Made by a program: the position numbers and the translations under genes
Notes under the pieces: model-generated
Told to the model about the DNA's origin: nothing
The model's database searches: none
What the model saw: the letters and a program-made list of their open reading frames with translations, nothing else
Assembly: GCF_026107645.2 (NCBI RefSeq)
Contig: NZ_JAPCHV010000017.1
Location: forward strand, 1-64,000
Source of the DNA: Flavobacterium sp. MFBS3-15
GTDB lineage: Bacteria; Bacteroidota; Bacteroidia; Flavobacteriales; Flavobacteriaceae
Direction: 5' to 3'
DNA length: 64,000 nt
In this document: piece by piece, positions 1 to 8,366 of the stretch
How positions within the stretch are numbered: position 1 is the stretch's first letter
How the letters are laid out: every line of letters begins with the position of its first letter

Positions 1-54
1 AGACTACTTTTGATTTATTATACACACCGCAAGTTAACAAACTTGCAGAATATA

Positions 55-80
55 GGGAGCCCTCGGGCTCCCTTATTTGT
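55..80 (+). terminator. Rho-independent terminator of an upstream gene
   Basis: A GC-rich perfect hairpin (arms GGGAGCC and GGCTCCC, positions 55-72) is followed by TTATTTGTTT. It would end a + strand transcript coming from left of the window. A second small inverted repeat (GCAAGTT 29-35, AACTTGC 40-46) lies just before it. Confidence 0.7.
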
Positions 81-85
81 TTAAA

Positions 86-115
86 AAATTAGAGCTGCCT
101 CACTTTTGAGACAGC
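86..115 (-). terminator. Terminator after the tRNA-like remnant
   Basis: Read on the minus strand, GCTGTCTCA (115-107) pairs with TGAGGCAGC (102-94) around a four-base loop, and a run of T follows shortly after. It lies directly downstream of the degraded tRNA at 124-188 and fits its transcription direction. Confidence 0.6.
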
Positions 116-123
116 CCCTTTTT

Positions 124-188
124 GTCGGGGTAACAACCTGCGACCTTCCCGCCGCTGCGGGACGCGATGACCGGACTACGCTACACCT
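124..188 (-). pseudogene. Degraded tRNA (probably tRNA-Pro-like)
   Basis: On the minus strand the segment keeps tRNA landmarks: a D-arm-like GTAGCGTAGTCCGGT, a variable-region/T-arm GGTCGCAGGTT, and a 3' end CCCCGACA. The anticodon arm has collapsed to a GC stem with a tiny loop, most of the T-loop (TTCGAATCCTGCC) is missing, and the 5' acceptor strand no longer pairs fully with the 3' strand. It is therefore a tRNA-derived remnant and not a working gene. Its 5' end supplies the stop codon of the neighbouring GIY-YIG gene. Identity as proline tRNA rests on general resemblance only. Confidence 0.6.
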
Positions 189-432
189 CAAAGTTGAAAT
201 TTATATCTTCCAGGTATCTCCTGATGCCTCTTTTCTTAATTTTTGTTTCGAGTACTACTGCTTCCGGGCGTGACCCAAATTCAATGGTGTGAATTAAAAC
301 CCATGGAGTGCCGTATTTTGTTGATTTGTTTTGTCCTGAATTGTGCCTGTGTAATCTATCTTCTATATCGTTTGTCTGTCCTGCATAAAATTTGGACTTT
401 GACTTGCTGTGTAAGATATAAACTGTGTACAT
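181..432 (-). CDS. Small GIY-YIG endonuclease
   Basis: The 83-residue protein starts MYTVYILHS and has the hallmarks of a single-domain GIY-YIG nuclease: VYI strand, then FYAGQTND (the YxG element) and an Arg-rich helix EDRLHRHNSG. A longer frame opens at 510, but its first 26 codons come from the tRNA fragment and terminator upstream, so ATG at 432 is preferred. The stop codon TAG falls in the 5' end of the downstream tRNA remnant, a layout often seen for these genes in Flavobacteria. Such stand-alone proteins are thought to be DNA nucleases, but their biological role is poorly known. The gene may be part of a small mobile cassette that targets tRNA genes; this is inference. Confidence 0.85.
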   Translation of the reverse strand: MYTVYILHSKSKSKFYAGQTNDIEDRLHRHNSGQNKSTKYGTPWVLIHTIEFGSRPEAVVLETKIKKRGIRRYLEDINFNFEV

Positions 433-458
433 AGGCAGGGCATTAAGTATAAACAAAA

Positions 459-484
459 AATCCCTTCTGCAAACAGAAAGGATT
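459..484 (-). terminator. Terminator upstream of the GIY-YIG gene
   Basis: On the minus strand AATCC-TTTCTG pairs with CAGAA-GGGATT around a short loop and runs into TTTTTTG. It sits between the tRNA 3' fragment at 485-501 and the GIY-YIG start codon, as expected for the terminator of a once intact tRNA gene. Confidence 0.6.
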
Positions 485-501
485 TTGTCGGGGTGGCAGG
501 A
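485..501 (-). other. tRNA 3'-end fragment (possible att-like repeat)
   Basis: Minus-strand TCCTGCCACCCCGACAA matches the last bases of a tRNA (T-stem plus acceptor stem) and shares CCCCGACAAAA with the remnant at 124-188. The two copies flank the GIY-YIG gene as short direct repeats. This could be an attachment-site scar or a residue of tandem tRNA decay. Confidence 0.45.
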
Positions 502-510
502 CGACTCCAA

Positions 511-857
511 AACACCACAAATACTTTTATATCAATAAATTATGTACGCTTCTTAAAAAACATTCACCGTTTTACTCACATGCCGATTTAATACGGTATA
601 TATTAACAAATTTAGATGATTTATTTGTGATTAAAAAATAATTTTTTTTTGATTAATCTTAACAAATGGTGTAAATACAAACCTTGACAAGATATCTTCT
701 CCGCTGGAACGTTTAAACTCCTAAAGGATCTTTTGAGAAAGGTTGGTGGCAACAAAGAGTTCATTGTTTAATTGGAATGATGCGATTTTGTCTAATTTGT
801 AGATTTTGCTTATAGATAAATGACTTTTAAATTGTAAATAGTTTGGTCCGGATATTA
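511..857. other. Gene-free AT-rich stretch
   Basis: No coding frame, RNA gene or clear repeat was recognised here. It is AT-rich, with a homopolymer-like stretch around 635-660. Confidence 0.5.
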
Positions 858-1460
858 TCAGTTAACTGAAGCTTTTAGAAGTTTATTTTTTGAGCTAATG
901 GTAATGACAATCTCATGACCCGAAAACAAATTGCCATCATCAAATGATACCTTAAAACTACCATTTTTGCTGAAATCAATTGAGGTCGGGGTGATGCGTT
1001 GCAAAAATGTCTTTTCTGTATAAGCGGGTTCATTGTGGTCTAGCCAACTTCCATTTTTTAGAAGTAATAAATCATTGATAATCATTTTGCATACAGGTTC
1101 TTGTTGCTGTTCTAGCCAAGACAAAGATACATTTACCTTTTTCAAAAATGTGTTGACATCAATACCTTCTGCGTCAAACCAGAGTTCGACTTCTTTGCCC
1201 CAGAGCTGAATTCTAGCAACATAGTTTATCAGCTCAATGATATCACCCTGTTTACGAGGTTTACCAGTTACCAAATGACCGAATTCCTTTTCAAAATCAG
1301 GACTTAAGTTTACACCTAGTACTTCTGATTGATGCATTTTCTCGCTAAAATCATTTATTTGTAAAACAAATTGGCCTTGTGGATTGGGTGTAACTATTGG
1401 TTTCGTTACAATTGAATTGGCTAGATTTTTTTTCTTTTTTAAGAAGTCGAAGAATCCCAT
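858..1460 (-). CDS. Hypothetical protein, 200 residues
   Basis: The frame starts MGFFDFLKKKKN, an amphipathic lysine-rich beginning, and has no signal peptide or membrane segment. The sequence is mixed alpha/beta in character, with a tryptophan-rich middle (IQLWGKEVELWFDAEG) and a C-terminus ending in alternating hydrophobic strands. No family or catalytic motif was recognised. It stands alone on the minus strand with 200 bp upstream before the next gene, so it is probably monocistronic. Confidence 0.6.
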   Translation of the reverse strand: MGFFDFLKKKKNLANSIVTKPIVTPNPQGQFVLQINDFSEKMHQSEVLGVNLSPDFEKEFGHLVTGKPRKQGDIIELINYVARIQLWGKEVELWFDAEGIDVNTFLKKVNVSLSWLEQQQEPVCKMIINDLLLLKNGSWLDHNEPAYTEKTFLQRITPTSIDFSKNGSFKVSFDDGNLFSGHEIVITISSKNKLLKASVN

Positions 1461-1660
1461 ATTATTTATAAACGTTGTGTGTTAGTTAATGGCAATACTT
1501 TATTTTTCAGTTTTTAAAGTATAGAGCTTATAGATGAGAGGATTTCTCCACCCTGATAAACCTTTTCCAATTCAGCCCAATTTCGCTATTTTGTGCTGAG
1601 TATTGTTTATGAATTTGATACTGACATTAAAATTGTAACACCATTTATAATCATTAAGTA

Positions 1661-3241
1661 TCATATGTACCGCAGACGATCCTCGCCAATTTGGCGACCG
1701 GTCATATACGACCATGCCTCAGCATAATTGATAATGTAACCTGAGAAACCTGCCAGCTTTAAAAGCAATACTGCTATCATAAAATGTAATCTCAAGGCAA
1801 CATGTAATGCTTCACGAAATTCCTCTTGATGACCTACAGTTTTGAGAAAACTTCCATGAAGGTATCGGTTCCGGTCTTTTAAAAGGTTTTTTTCCTCTTT
1901 AGAGAGCATATATCCCAATTTTGTAAAAGAATCGCCAAGCTTATCAGCATTTGGTGGTGCATTAAGACGCTCAATATTTTTTGCGATTATATTCAGATTA
2001 AATTCATCGTCAGTCATCCTATAATCGGATTTCGTCTTCTTCGCAAGCTGAAGGACTTCATCAATAAATTTTCGGGCCACCTTCTTATCGCTTATGGGGT
2101 TGAACTGGTTTTTTGAAGCAGTGGCGTTTTCAGCAATATGACCGGTAATAGCTTCTAAAGCGACATAATAATTGGGAAGGCGTACTTCCAATGCCGCGAT
2201 GTGACTTTGAAGGTAAATCAGTGCTGAGCGCTGCAACTTTTCGTTTTTGTATAACAAGGTTACCAAATTAGAAAATTTATCAGCAGGAAAATATAATAGC
2301 TTGTTGCTTAATTCCCTGATCCATTCCTGTTCGCCAAGCCCCGTAGCGTTACTACTATCCTGTTCGATATCGCTATGGATGCCGTACGCATTCGTTGTAA
2401 AGACAGGTTGTTGCGTAATTATACTCCCTCGCATTGAAATATAAGCCACCTGTAGAGGCTCAACCATATCGATGTCTTTATAAACCATAAAAAAAGCTTC
2501 ATCATGTATGAGCCTACCTTTTAAGAATCCATAGGCAAGGAGGATACTGAAACACTGTTTCTGGAAATCTTTAAATAAAGCAGGTTCATGACAATCGAAG
2601 CAGATAAAATTTCCCTCGACAGTTGTATATCTGAAAAAATCAATTTTGTTGTCCTCTACGTTGACAGTCAGGAAATCAGCGCTTTTACCATGAGGATGAT
2701 TGTACCATTTATGCGCGAAATCATTTAAGCTGAAATTATCCCCTTCACGCAATGGCACAATGCAACGAAGATAGTTGTTATCAAAATGTGATAAACCCTT
2801 TACCGTTGCAAGAGAAGTGATTTTTCCTGTTGCATGTTTTAGCATATTTTCATCATCGTACTTAAAGCCTGATACAAGGATATCCTGGCCAGTGATAAAA
2901 AGGATATTATTTGCTGCACTAAGTGAAATGAAAGCATCTTCAGGGAATCGGAATTCTTCATGTCGCTGAACCCCAGGGACTATAGGGTAAGAAACCGAGT
3001 ACAGGAACTCGCCATCTCCTTTGGATAGTGCAACGGTTTGCCCGTCGAAACGATGGTTGCTGAGCGAAAACTTATAGTCCTGTGATGTTATAAGGGCATT
3101 AATTTTAGTTATAGAGGGAGCAAGCGTCTTGTAAGGAGGGATATACATACTTTTATTTTTCTTTCTTTTCTTAGTATTGGCCACATACCAAAGCAGTAAA
3201 GTTATGCCCGCAGCGCTGAACAGGAAATACCATTTCTTCAT
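1661..3241 (-). CDS. Membrane-anchored protein with C-terminal HEPN-like domain
   Basis: The 526-residue protein begins with one hydrophobic helix (about residues 4-21) followed by a basic stop-transfer stretch KKRKKNK, so the bulk should face the cytoplasm. Residues 30-330 are a large beta-rich region of unknown family. The C-terminal 200 residues are helical and contain R457-N-R-Y-L-H462, matching the HEPN RNase motif R-x4-6-H, in a setting like ApeA-type proteins (LxxRNxYLHG). HEPN proteins are often RNA-cleaving toxins or abortive-infection effectors. A membrane-tethered version is unusual; the function here is inference and the N-terminal domain is unrecognised. Confidence 0.65.
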   Translation of the reverse strand: MKKWYFLFSAAGITLLLWYVANTKKRKKNKSMYIPPYKTLAPSITKINALITSQDYKFSLSNHRFDGQTVALSKGDGEFLYSVSYPIVPGVQRHEEFRFPEDAFISLSAANNILFITGQDILVSGFKYDDENMLKHATGKITSLATVKGLSHFDNNYLRCIVPLREGDNFSLNDFAHKWYNHPHGKSADFLTVNVEDNKIDFFRYTTVEGNFICFDCHEPALFKDFQKQCFSILLAYGFLKGRLIHDEAFFMVYKDIDMVEPLQVAYISMRGSIITQQPVFTTNAYGIHSDIEQDSSNATGLGEQEWIRELSNKLLYFPADKFSNLVTLLYKNEKLQRSALIYLQSHIAALEVRLPNYYVALEAITGHIAENATASKNQFNPISDKKVARKFIDEVLQLAKKTKSDYRMTDDEFNLNIIAKNIERLNAPPNADKLGDSFTKLGYMLSKEEKNLLKDRNRYLHGSFLKTVGHQEEFREALHVALRLHFMIAVLLLKLAGFSGYIINYAEAWSYMTGRQIGEDRLRYI

Positions 3242-3361
3242 TTTCTAAAAACTGCTATAAGCAATATTGATTTTCATTGTTTTAGTAAAGTACAAATGTA
3301 TATAATCAACTTTATAATATTGTAGTCGGTATAATATACTTTATTGTGTAGACGCTGCAGA

Positions 3362-4048
3362 TTAATTTTTAACTAGCCTGAAGGTCAAATTAATCCTTGG
3401 CAACATCTCTTTCGATGATTTAGGTATATGATGCTCCCAAAAGGTATTGGTAGTACCAGACATTAAAAGCAATGTCCCATGATGCAGCGGTATTTCAACC
3501 TGACCAATTTCCTTGTTAGTCTTATGCCGAAAGCGGAATGGACGGGTCTGCCCAAAGGTCAAGGACGCTATATTGGGATTGCTACCGATCTTATGTTCTT
3601 TATCCGAATGCCATGCCACACTGTCATTTCCATCACGATATAAATTTAAAAGTACTGCGTTAAATTTAAGTCCGGTTTCCTGTTCCACTTTTTGCCGAAG
3701 CTCTAAAAGTTCAGGTGTCCAAGGCAATGCATTTTCCCCGGCTTCTTCCTGCTCGCCATACCAAGCAATCATTCGCGGTGCCGTCACCACCTTATCGTAC
3801 ATGGGCATTTGGTAACCGTGCCATGGTGTGTTGCGAAGTAACTTGGTGTAGTAATTATCAGCGTCTTCTTTTGGAATGAAACCATCATACTGCATTAGTT
3901 CTAAGTCCGGCAGGTCAAAGTATTTCTTGGGGCTGGTGCCCACTATAAAAAGATCGGTATCGTTAAAGAGTGTCATAGTTGTATTTTCAGTGGTTGAGGT
4001 CGCTTCAGGCTTGAAGTCAATATTTCCTATAGCCTGTTGTCTTTTCAT
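3362..4048 (-). CDS. alkB: AlkB-type 2OG-Fe(II) dioxygenase (alkylated-base demethylase)
   Basis: The protein should repair alkylated bases in nucleic acids by oxidative demethylation with Fe(II) and 2-oxoglutarate. The core signature NLYRDGNDSVAWHSD carries the iron ligands H147 and D149; a distal histidine follows in WEHHIPK (206-207), and the 2-oxoglutarate-binding arginines lie in RINLTFR (218-224). Length (228) suits the ALKBH2-like bacterial group. Its ATG overlaps the stop of the dnaE-type gene in an ATGA junction, which supports this start and indicates translational coupling. It ends a dinB-dnaE-alkB operon placed next to a LexA-like repressor, so it is probably damage-inducible. Internal Met25 is a less likely start. 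Confidence 0.9.
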   Translation of the reverse strand: MKRQQAIGNIDFKPEATSTTENTTMTLFNDTDLFIVGTSPKKYFDLPDLELMQYDGFIPKEDADNYYTKLLRNTPWHGYQMPMYDKVVTAPRMIAWYGEQEEAGENALPWTPELLELRQKVEQETGLKFNAVLLNLYRDGNDSVAWHSDKEHKIGSNPNIASLTFGQTRPFRFRHKTNKEIGQVEIPLHHGTLLLMSGTTNTFWEHHIPKSSKEMLPRINLTFRLVKN

Positions 4049-7000
4049 CCTGCTTTTTTCTGATTAGTCGTATTCATTTTATGCCTTGGCAGGTTAATCT
4101 CCTGCTCCTGTGGATATGGCTCACGGTGTGTCATGGAAACATCTTCACGAAGCCTTTCCTGCGTGCGCATGCTTTCGGCATCAGATTCCCTGTAACGCGG
4201 GTCGGCAATAAATGGCATTTTCTCCATTTTGGAGATAGTAATCGTAGGAAAATGATAATCCACTTCTACCGTACCCAATAATAAATAGCAGCCACCACCT
4301 TTAAAAGGATATTCTTTCAGGCTACCTGTAAAATGGGCTGTATCGAAAAACTCCCCGTTAGCATCGATCCATGTGCCGAAATACATGGCGCCCATTTTGG
4401 TAGGTACATGCTTGCGTGACACCAGGTACGCCAGCATCTTTACCTGCTTCTTATGGTGATGCACCAAATCACATGCCAGAACATCACCACGGTAACTGGT
4501 TTTCAAAAGATTAAAGGGCGTTACCGATACCGGAAAGCCTAAAAGTTCAATCTCATCAAAAGCATCTTCAAAGGGGGAGCGTTTCAGTTCCGGAAGCTTG
4601 TATTCGCGAACGGGTTCCGGCAGCAGCTGCGGCTGGCGGTGCTCAGGCTTAAAGTTCATCATGATACGGCGGGCTGTGACCAAAAGCTCATTTTTATTTT
4701 TACCAGTTGAACGGAAGGCCCCGATATAAATTAAAAGCTGTATCCCCTCAATCCCGATAGGGACACGCTTGATGAAGTCTTCCAACGAATTGTATTTTCC
4801 GTTAGCCAGGCGTTCCTCCACAATACATTTTGTAACCTCCCCCTGCAACCCCTGAAGGTGCATGAAGCCCAAATAAATATCTTTGCCATACAACGTAGTC
4901 TCCACCTCGCTCTTGTTTACACAGGGATTATGGATAGCAGCACCTGACATCCGCGCCTCATGGACATACACTTCGGTACGGTAAAAGCCGCCCTGGTTGT
5001 TAATAACCGCGACCATGAACTCAACAGGATAATGTACTTTTAGGTACAGGCTCTGGTAGCTTTCTACGGCATAGGATGCCGAGTGTGCCTTGCAGAATGA
5101 GTATCCCGCGAAGGACTCTATCTGCCTGTAGATCTCCGCACTTAACTGCTCGGGATGTCCCTTGGCTGCGCAGGAAGCGAAAAAGTTGTCCTTAACCCGC
5201 TGCAATGCCGCTTTAGAACGTCCCTTACCGCTCATGGCCCTGCGCAGGATATCCCCGTCGGCTGCTGCCAACCCGCCGTAATGCAGGGCGATCTTGATCA
5301 CATCTTCCTGGTATACCATAATGCCATAGGTTTCACCAAGTTGCTCCTCGAAAACCGGATGGAAGTATTCAAACTTATCGGGATAGTTGTGGCGGAAGAT
5401 GTACTCCTTCATCATCCCGCTTTGGGCCACGCCGGGGCGTATGATCGACGAAGCGGCTACCAGTACTTTGTAATTGTTGCATTTCAGCCTCCTGAGCAGC
5501 CCTCGCATGGCAGGGCTTTCAATATAAAAGCATCCAATCGTTTTTCCCCTGCCCAGGTACTCATTACACGCAGCTTCGTCTTTTGAAAGGGACGTATCGC
5601 GGATATCCACGGTAATGCCGCGGTTTTTTTTGATGAGCCTGACCGTATCATCAATATGCCCAATCCCCCTTTGGGAGAGGATGTCGAACTTATCAAAGCC
5701 GATCTCTTCTGCTACATGCATATCAAACTGTACGATTGGAAAACCCTTGGGCGGCATTTCCAACGCGGTGAAATCCGTTATCGGGTCTTCAGAAATAAGA
5801 ATACCGCAGGAGTGCATCGAGCGCTGGTTGGGGTATTTCTCCATCATCATCCCGTACCGGTGCACCAGCCGGACCACTTCATTCTTATCATGTTGGTCCA
5901 TGGCGGTACCCGATAAGGCATCCAGTTCCTCTTTCGGGAGGCCGAAGACTTTACCCACTTCCCGAAAAATGGATTTGTACTTGAACTCGACATTCGTGCC
6001 GCAAAAGGCCACATGGTCGGCACCATAGCGCCTGAAGATATAGTCCAGTATCACATCGCGCTCCTTCCAGGACCAGTCAATATCAAAATCCGGCGGGCTT
6101 TTGCGGTTCAGGTTCAAAAAGCGCTCAAAATACAGGTCCAGTTCCAAGGGGCAAATATCGGTAATACCCAAGCAGTACGCTATAATACTATTGGCTCCGC
6201 TGCCACGCCCGATATGCAGGAATCCCATCGAATTGCTGTAACGGATAATGTCCCAAGTAATCAGGAAATAACCGCTGAATTCCAACTGGTGAATCACCGC
6301 GAGTTCCTTTTCTACCCGTTCCCGCGCCGCAACATTATCGGTGCCATAACGTCTTGCCAGTCCCTGATATGCCAAGCTGGTCAATAATTCGAGGTCGGTG
6401 TCACGGTTGGCTGTGTAGTGTTTTTTATTCCTGGGCACGCCGAATTGGTACTCAAAATGGCAGTTGTTGATAAGGGCAAACGTATTTTCTATGATCTGCG
6501 GGTATTGGCTGTAACGTACCATGATCTCTTCCGGGGGCGCCATCTGCTCATCCGCACCGCAATAGTCAGAAGGGGTTAGTTTGCTTCCCAGCGTGTTGAG
6601 GTCAATAGCCCGCAATATCCGGTGCAGGTTATACTCGGTCTTGCTGCGAAAAGTTACCGGCTGCAGCACCACCATTTTAGAAAGCCTGCTTTTCCATTCG
6701 GGGCGGATCAGGAGCGAGAGGTTTTCAGGTCGGATACCTATAAATTCATACTCCCTCAGGGTATCCGGTACATTCTCAACAGGATAAATAACAACTACCT
6801 CTTTTAAACCGGGTGCGATGGAAGGCATGGGCAAACCTTCCAGGTTGTATTTGGTGCGATAGCGGTTGACCTCCCCAATCCCGGGACGGCTCTTTGCAAG
6901 TGCGATATAAAGCAGTTTGTGCCCCTCCCGGAATTCCATACCGACCAGGGGCTTTATATCCTCCTCCTTACAGGCTTTATAAAACTCATAAATGCCGGTC

Positions 7001-7122
7001 ACCGTGTTGATGTCCGTGAGTGCCATAGCTGTAACACCAAGGCTTTTTCCCTGGGCTACCAGCTCGCTGACCGGGATGGTACCATAACGCAGGCTGTGAA
7101 AAGAATGGCAGTTAAGGTACAT
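4045..7122 (-). CDS. dnaE: DnaE-type DNA polymerase III alpha subunit (ICE/SOS-linked)
   Basis: This C-family polymerase (1025 residues, shorter than replicative DnaE) has an N-terminal PHP domain (about 1-200), the palm with P344-D-F-D-I-D349 supplying two catalytic aspartates, GRGSGANS (306-313), and a later FDKFDILSQRG carrying the equivalent of the third aspartate. A helix-hairpin-helix stretch and a C-terminal OB-like region (about 900-970) follow. The PHP start reads NCHSFHS where HxH would be typical, so PHP metal binding may be partly lost. The ATG lies two bases after the dinB stop, and its 3' end overlaps alkB. By analogy with DnaE2/ImuC, it probably extends lesions together with the Y-family enzyme; the analogy is inference. 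Confidence 0.92.
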   Translation of the reverse strand: MYLNCHSFHSLRYGTIPVSELVAQGKSLGVTAMALTDINTVTGIYEFYKACKEEDIKPLVGMEFREGHKLLYIALAKSRPGIGEVNRYRTKYNLEGLPMPSIAPGLKEVVVIYPVENVPDTLREYEFIGIRPENLSLLIRPEWKSRLSKMVVLQPVTFRSKTEYNLHRILRAIDLNTLGSKLTPSDYCGADEQMAPPEEIMVRYSQYPQIIENTFALINNCHFEYQFGVPRNKKHYTANRDTDLELLTSLAYQGLARRYGTDNVAARERVEKELAVIHQLEFSGYFLITWDIIRYSNSMGFLHIGRGSGANSIIAYCLGITDICPLELDLYFERFLNLNRKSPPDFDIDWSWKERDVILDYIFRRYGADHVAFCGTNVEFKYKSIFREVGKVFGLPKEELDALSGTAMDQHDKNEVVRLVHRYGMMMEKYPNQRSMHSCGILISEDPITDFTALEMPPKGFPIVQFDMHVAEEIGFDKFDILSQRGIGHIDDTVRLIKKNRGITVDIRDTSLSKDEAACNEYLGRGKTIGCFYIESPAMRGLLRRLKCNNYKVLVAASSIIRPGVAQSGMMKEYIFRHNYPDKFEYFHPVFEEQLGETYGIMVYQEDVIKIALHYGGLAAADGDILRRAMSGKGRSKAALQRVKDNFFASCAAKGHPEQLSAEIYRQIESFAGYSFCKAHSASYAVESYQSLYLKVHYPVEFMVAVINNQGGFYRTEVYVHEARMSGAAIHNPCVNKSEVETTLYGKDIYLGFMHLQGLQGEVTKCIVEERLANGKYNSLEDFIKRVPIGIEGIQLLIYIGAFRSTGKNKNELLVTARRIMMNFKPEHRQPQLLPEPVREYKLPELKRSPFEDAFDEIELLGFPVSVTPFNLLKTSYRGDVLACDLVHHHKKQVKMLAYLVSRKHVPTKMGAMYFGTWIDANGEFFDTAHFTGSLKEYPFKGGGCYLLLGTVEVDYHFPTITISKMEKMPFIADPRYRESDAESMRTQERLREDVSMTHREPYPQEQEINLPRHKMNTTNQKKAG

Positions 7123-7124
7123 AC

Positions 7125-8285
7125 TTATAGCACTTTTGATTGAAAGATACCACTGCCGCGCATTACCGCATTAGTACCAAAACGGTTTTTTATTTTGTCC
7201 ATCGCCTGATACAAAGACATCATTTCCTGTGTGTCCTCAAACAGGTTGATCTGATAGGAACCCCGCACCAGTTTGCTGAAGCGGACCCCTACCAGGCGCA
7301 GGCTCATACGGCGCTGGTAAAGTTTCCCGAAGGCTTCGAGTACGGCTTTAGTGAGCGTATGGTCGGACGAGGTATAGGCTAAGGTGACCTGCCTTGTCTC
7401 AGTATCGAAATTGGAATACCGGATCTTTACGGTCACGTTTGAGGTAAGCCAGCCCTCGCTGCGGAGCTGGTAGGCTAATTTTTCCACCATGGTGCAGAGC
7501 ACGGACCGCAGGAATACCATGTCTGTAGTGTCCTGGTGGAAGGTATCTTCGGTCGATAAAGATTTACGTTCCCGATACGGCTCCACCGGGGTATTGTCGA
7601 TACCGTTTGCTTTCTTCCACAATTCAATACCGTTCTTGCCGATCATCTCCTGCAGCACATTTACGGGCATTTCGGCAAGAGTCTGTATGTTGCGGATAGC
7701 GATACGGGACAGCAACTTGAAAGTAGCATCACCTACCATCGGTATTTTACGGATCGATAAGGGATTTAAAAACTGCTGTACCATGGGCTGCGGTATTTCC
7801 AGGTTGCCTTTGGGTTTCCCTTCCCCGGTCGCGATTTTGGATACCGTTTTATTTACCGAAAGCGCAAAGCTGATCGGCAGGCCGGTTTCACGGGTGACGG
7901 TAGCGGAAAGTTCATTCGTCCATTTATACGAACCGTGAAACTTATCCATGCCGGTGATGTCGAGGTAAAATTCATCGATGGAGGCTTTTTCCATGACCGG
8001 TGCCCGCTGCTCTATAATTTGTGAAACGGTATTGGAATAGCGGGAAAACAATTCCATATCACCCTTTACGACTTTCGCCTCAGGGCACAGCCTGAGGGCC
8101 AATTTAATTGGCATTGCGGAATGCACGCCAAACTTCCTTGCTTCATAAGAACAGGAAGCCACCACGCCGCGGTCACCACCGCCGACAATCAGGGGAATAC
8201 CTTCTAAGGCACTGTTTTGCAGCCTTACACAGGAAACAAAAAACGTATCAAGGTCCATGTGTACCACCGAGCGTTCCATAATCAT
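7125..8285 (-). CDS. dinB: DNA polymerase IV (Y-family, DinB)
   Basis: A 386-residue Y-family translesion polymerase. Catalytic acids are visible: D11 in HMDLDTFF and D104-E105 in ASIDEFYLD. The fingers motif SYEARKFGVHSAMP is intact, as is the helix-hairpin-helix around residue 180-200. Near the C-terminus QINLF (345-349) fits the beta-clamp-binding consensus. Met1 and Met3 are both possible starts. It is the first gene of the operon dinB-dnaE-alkB and is divergent from the LexA-like repressor gene, with an 81 bp shared regulatory region holding repeated GAACAAAAT sites, so damage control by that repressor is likely. Confidence 0.95.
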   Translation of the reverse strand: MIMERSVVHMDLDTFFVSCVRLQNSALEGIPLIVGGGDRGVVASCSYEARKFGVHSAMPIKLALRLCPEAKVVKGDMELFSRYSNTVSQIIEQRAPVMEKASIDEFYLDITGMDKFHGSYKWTNELSATVTRETGLPISFALSVNKTVSKIATGEGKPKGNLEIPQPMVQQFLNPLSIRKIPMVGDATFKLLSRIAIRNIQTLAEMPVNVLQEMIGKNGIELWKKANGIDNTPVEPYRERKSLSTEDTFHQDTTDMVFLRSVLCTMVEKLAYQLRSEGWLTSNVTVKIRYSNFDTETRQVTLAYTSSDHTLTKAVLEAFGKLYQRRMSLRLVGVRFSKLVRGSYQINLFEDTQEMMSLYQAMDKIKNRFGTNAVMRGSGIFQSKVL

Positions 8286-8298
8286 AGCATTTAGTACC

Positions 8299-8346
8299 GA
8301 ACAAAATTAGACCAGATTAGAACAAAATAATATATATTTGCTGTTC
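8299..8346. promoter_or_regulatory. Divergent promoter/operator of the LexA-like/dinB pair
   Basis: Two direct copies of GAACAAAAT (8299-8307 and 8320-8328) are spaced 21 bp, two helical turns. The second also forms an inverted pair with TGTTC at 8342-8346 (GAACA-N17-TGTTC). TATATTTG at 8333-8340 matches the Bacteroidetes -7 element TAnnTTTG for the rightward gene and lies between the inverted half-sites. A repressor bound here could block both genes. No convincing -33 element was seen. Confidence 0.6.
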
Positions 8347-8366
8347 CAAATAGCAACAATTCGCGT

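Noticed and set aside
86..118. GGGGCTGTCTCAAAAG-like sequence that recalls insertion-sequence ends
   Set aside because: No transposase or partner repeat is nearby, and the segment forms a terminator hairpin behind the tRNA relic.
433..510. N-terminal extension of the GIY-YIG frame to 510
   Set aside because: Those codons come from a terminator and tRNA fragment; the domain begins at MYTVYIL.
5155..6028. Plus-strand frames of up to 143 codons inside the dnaE-type gene
   Set aside because: Antisense to a gene with intact catalytic motifs and without similarity to any family.
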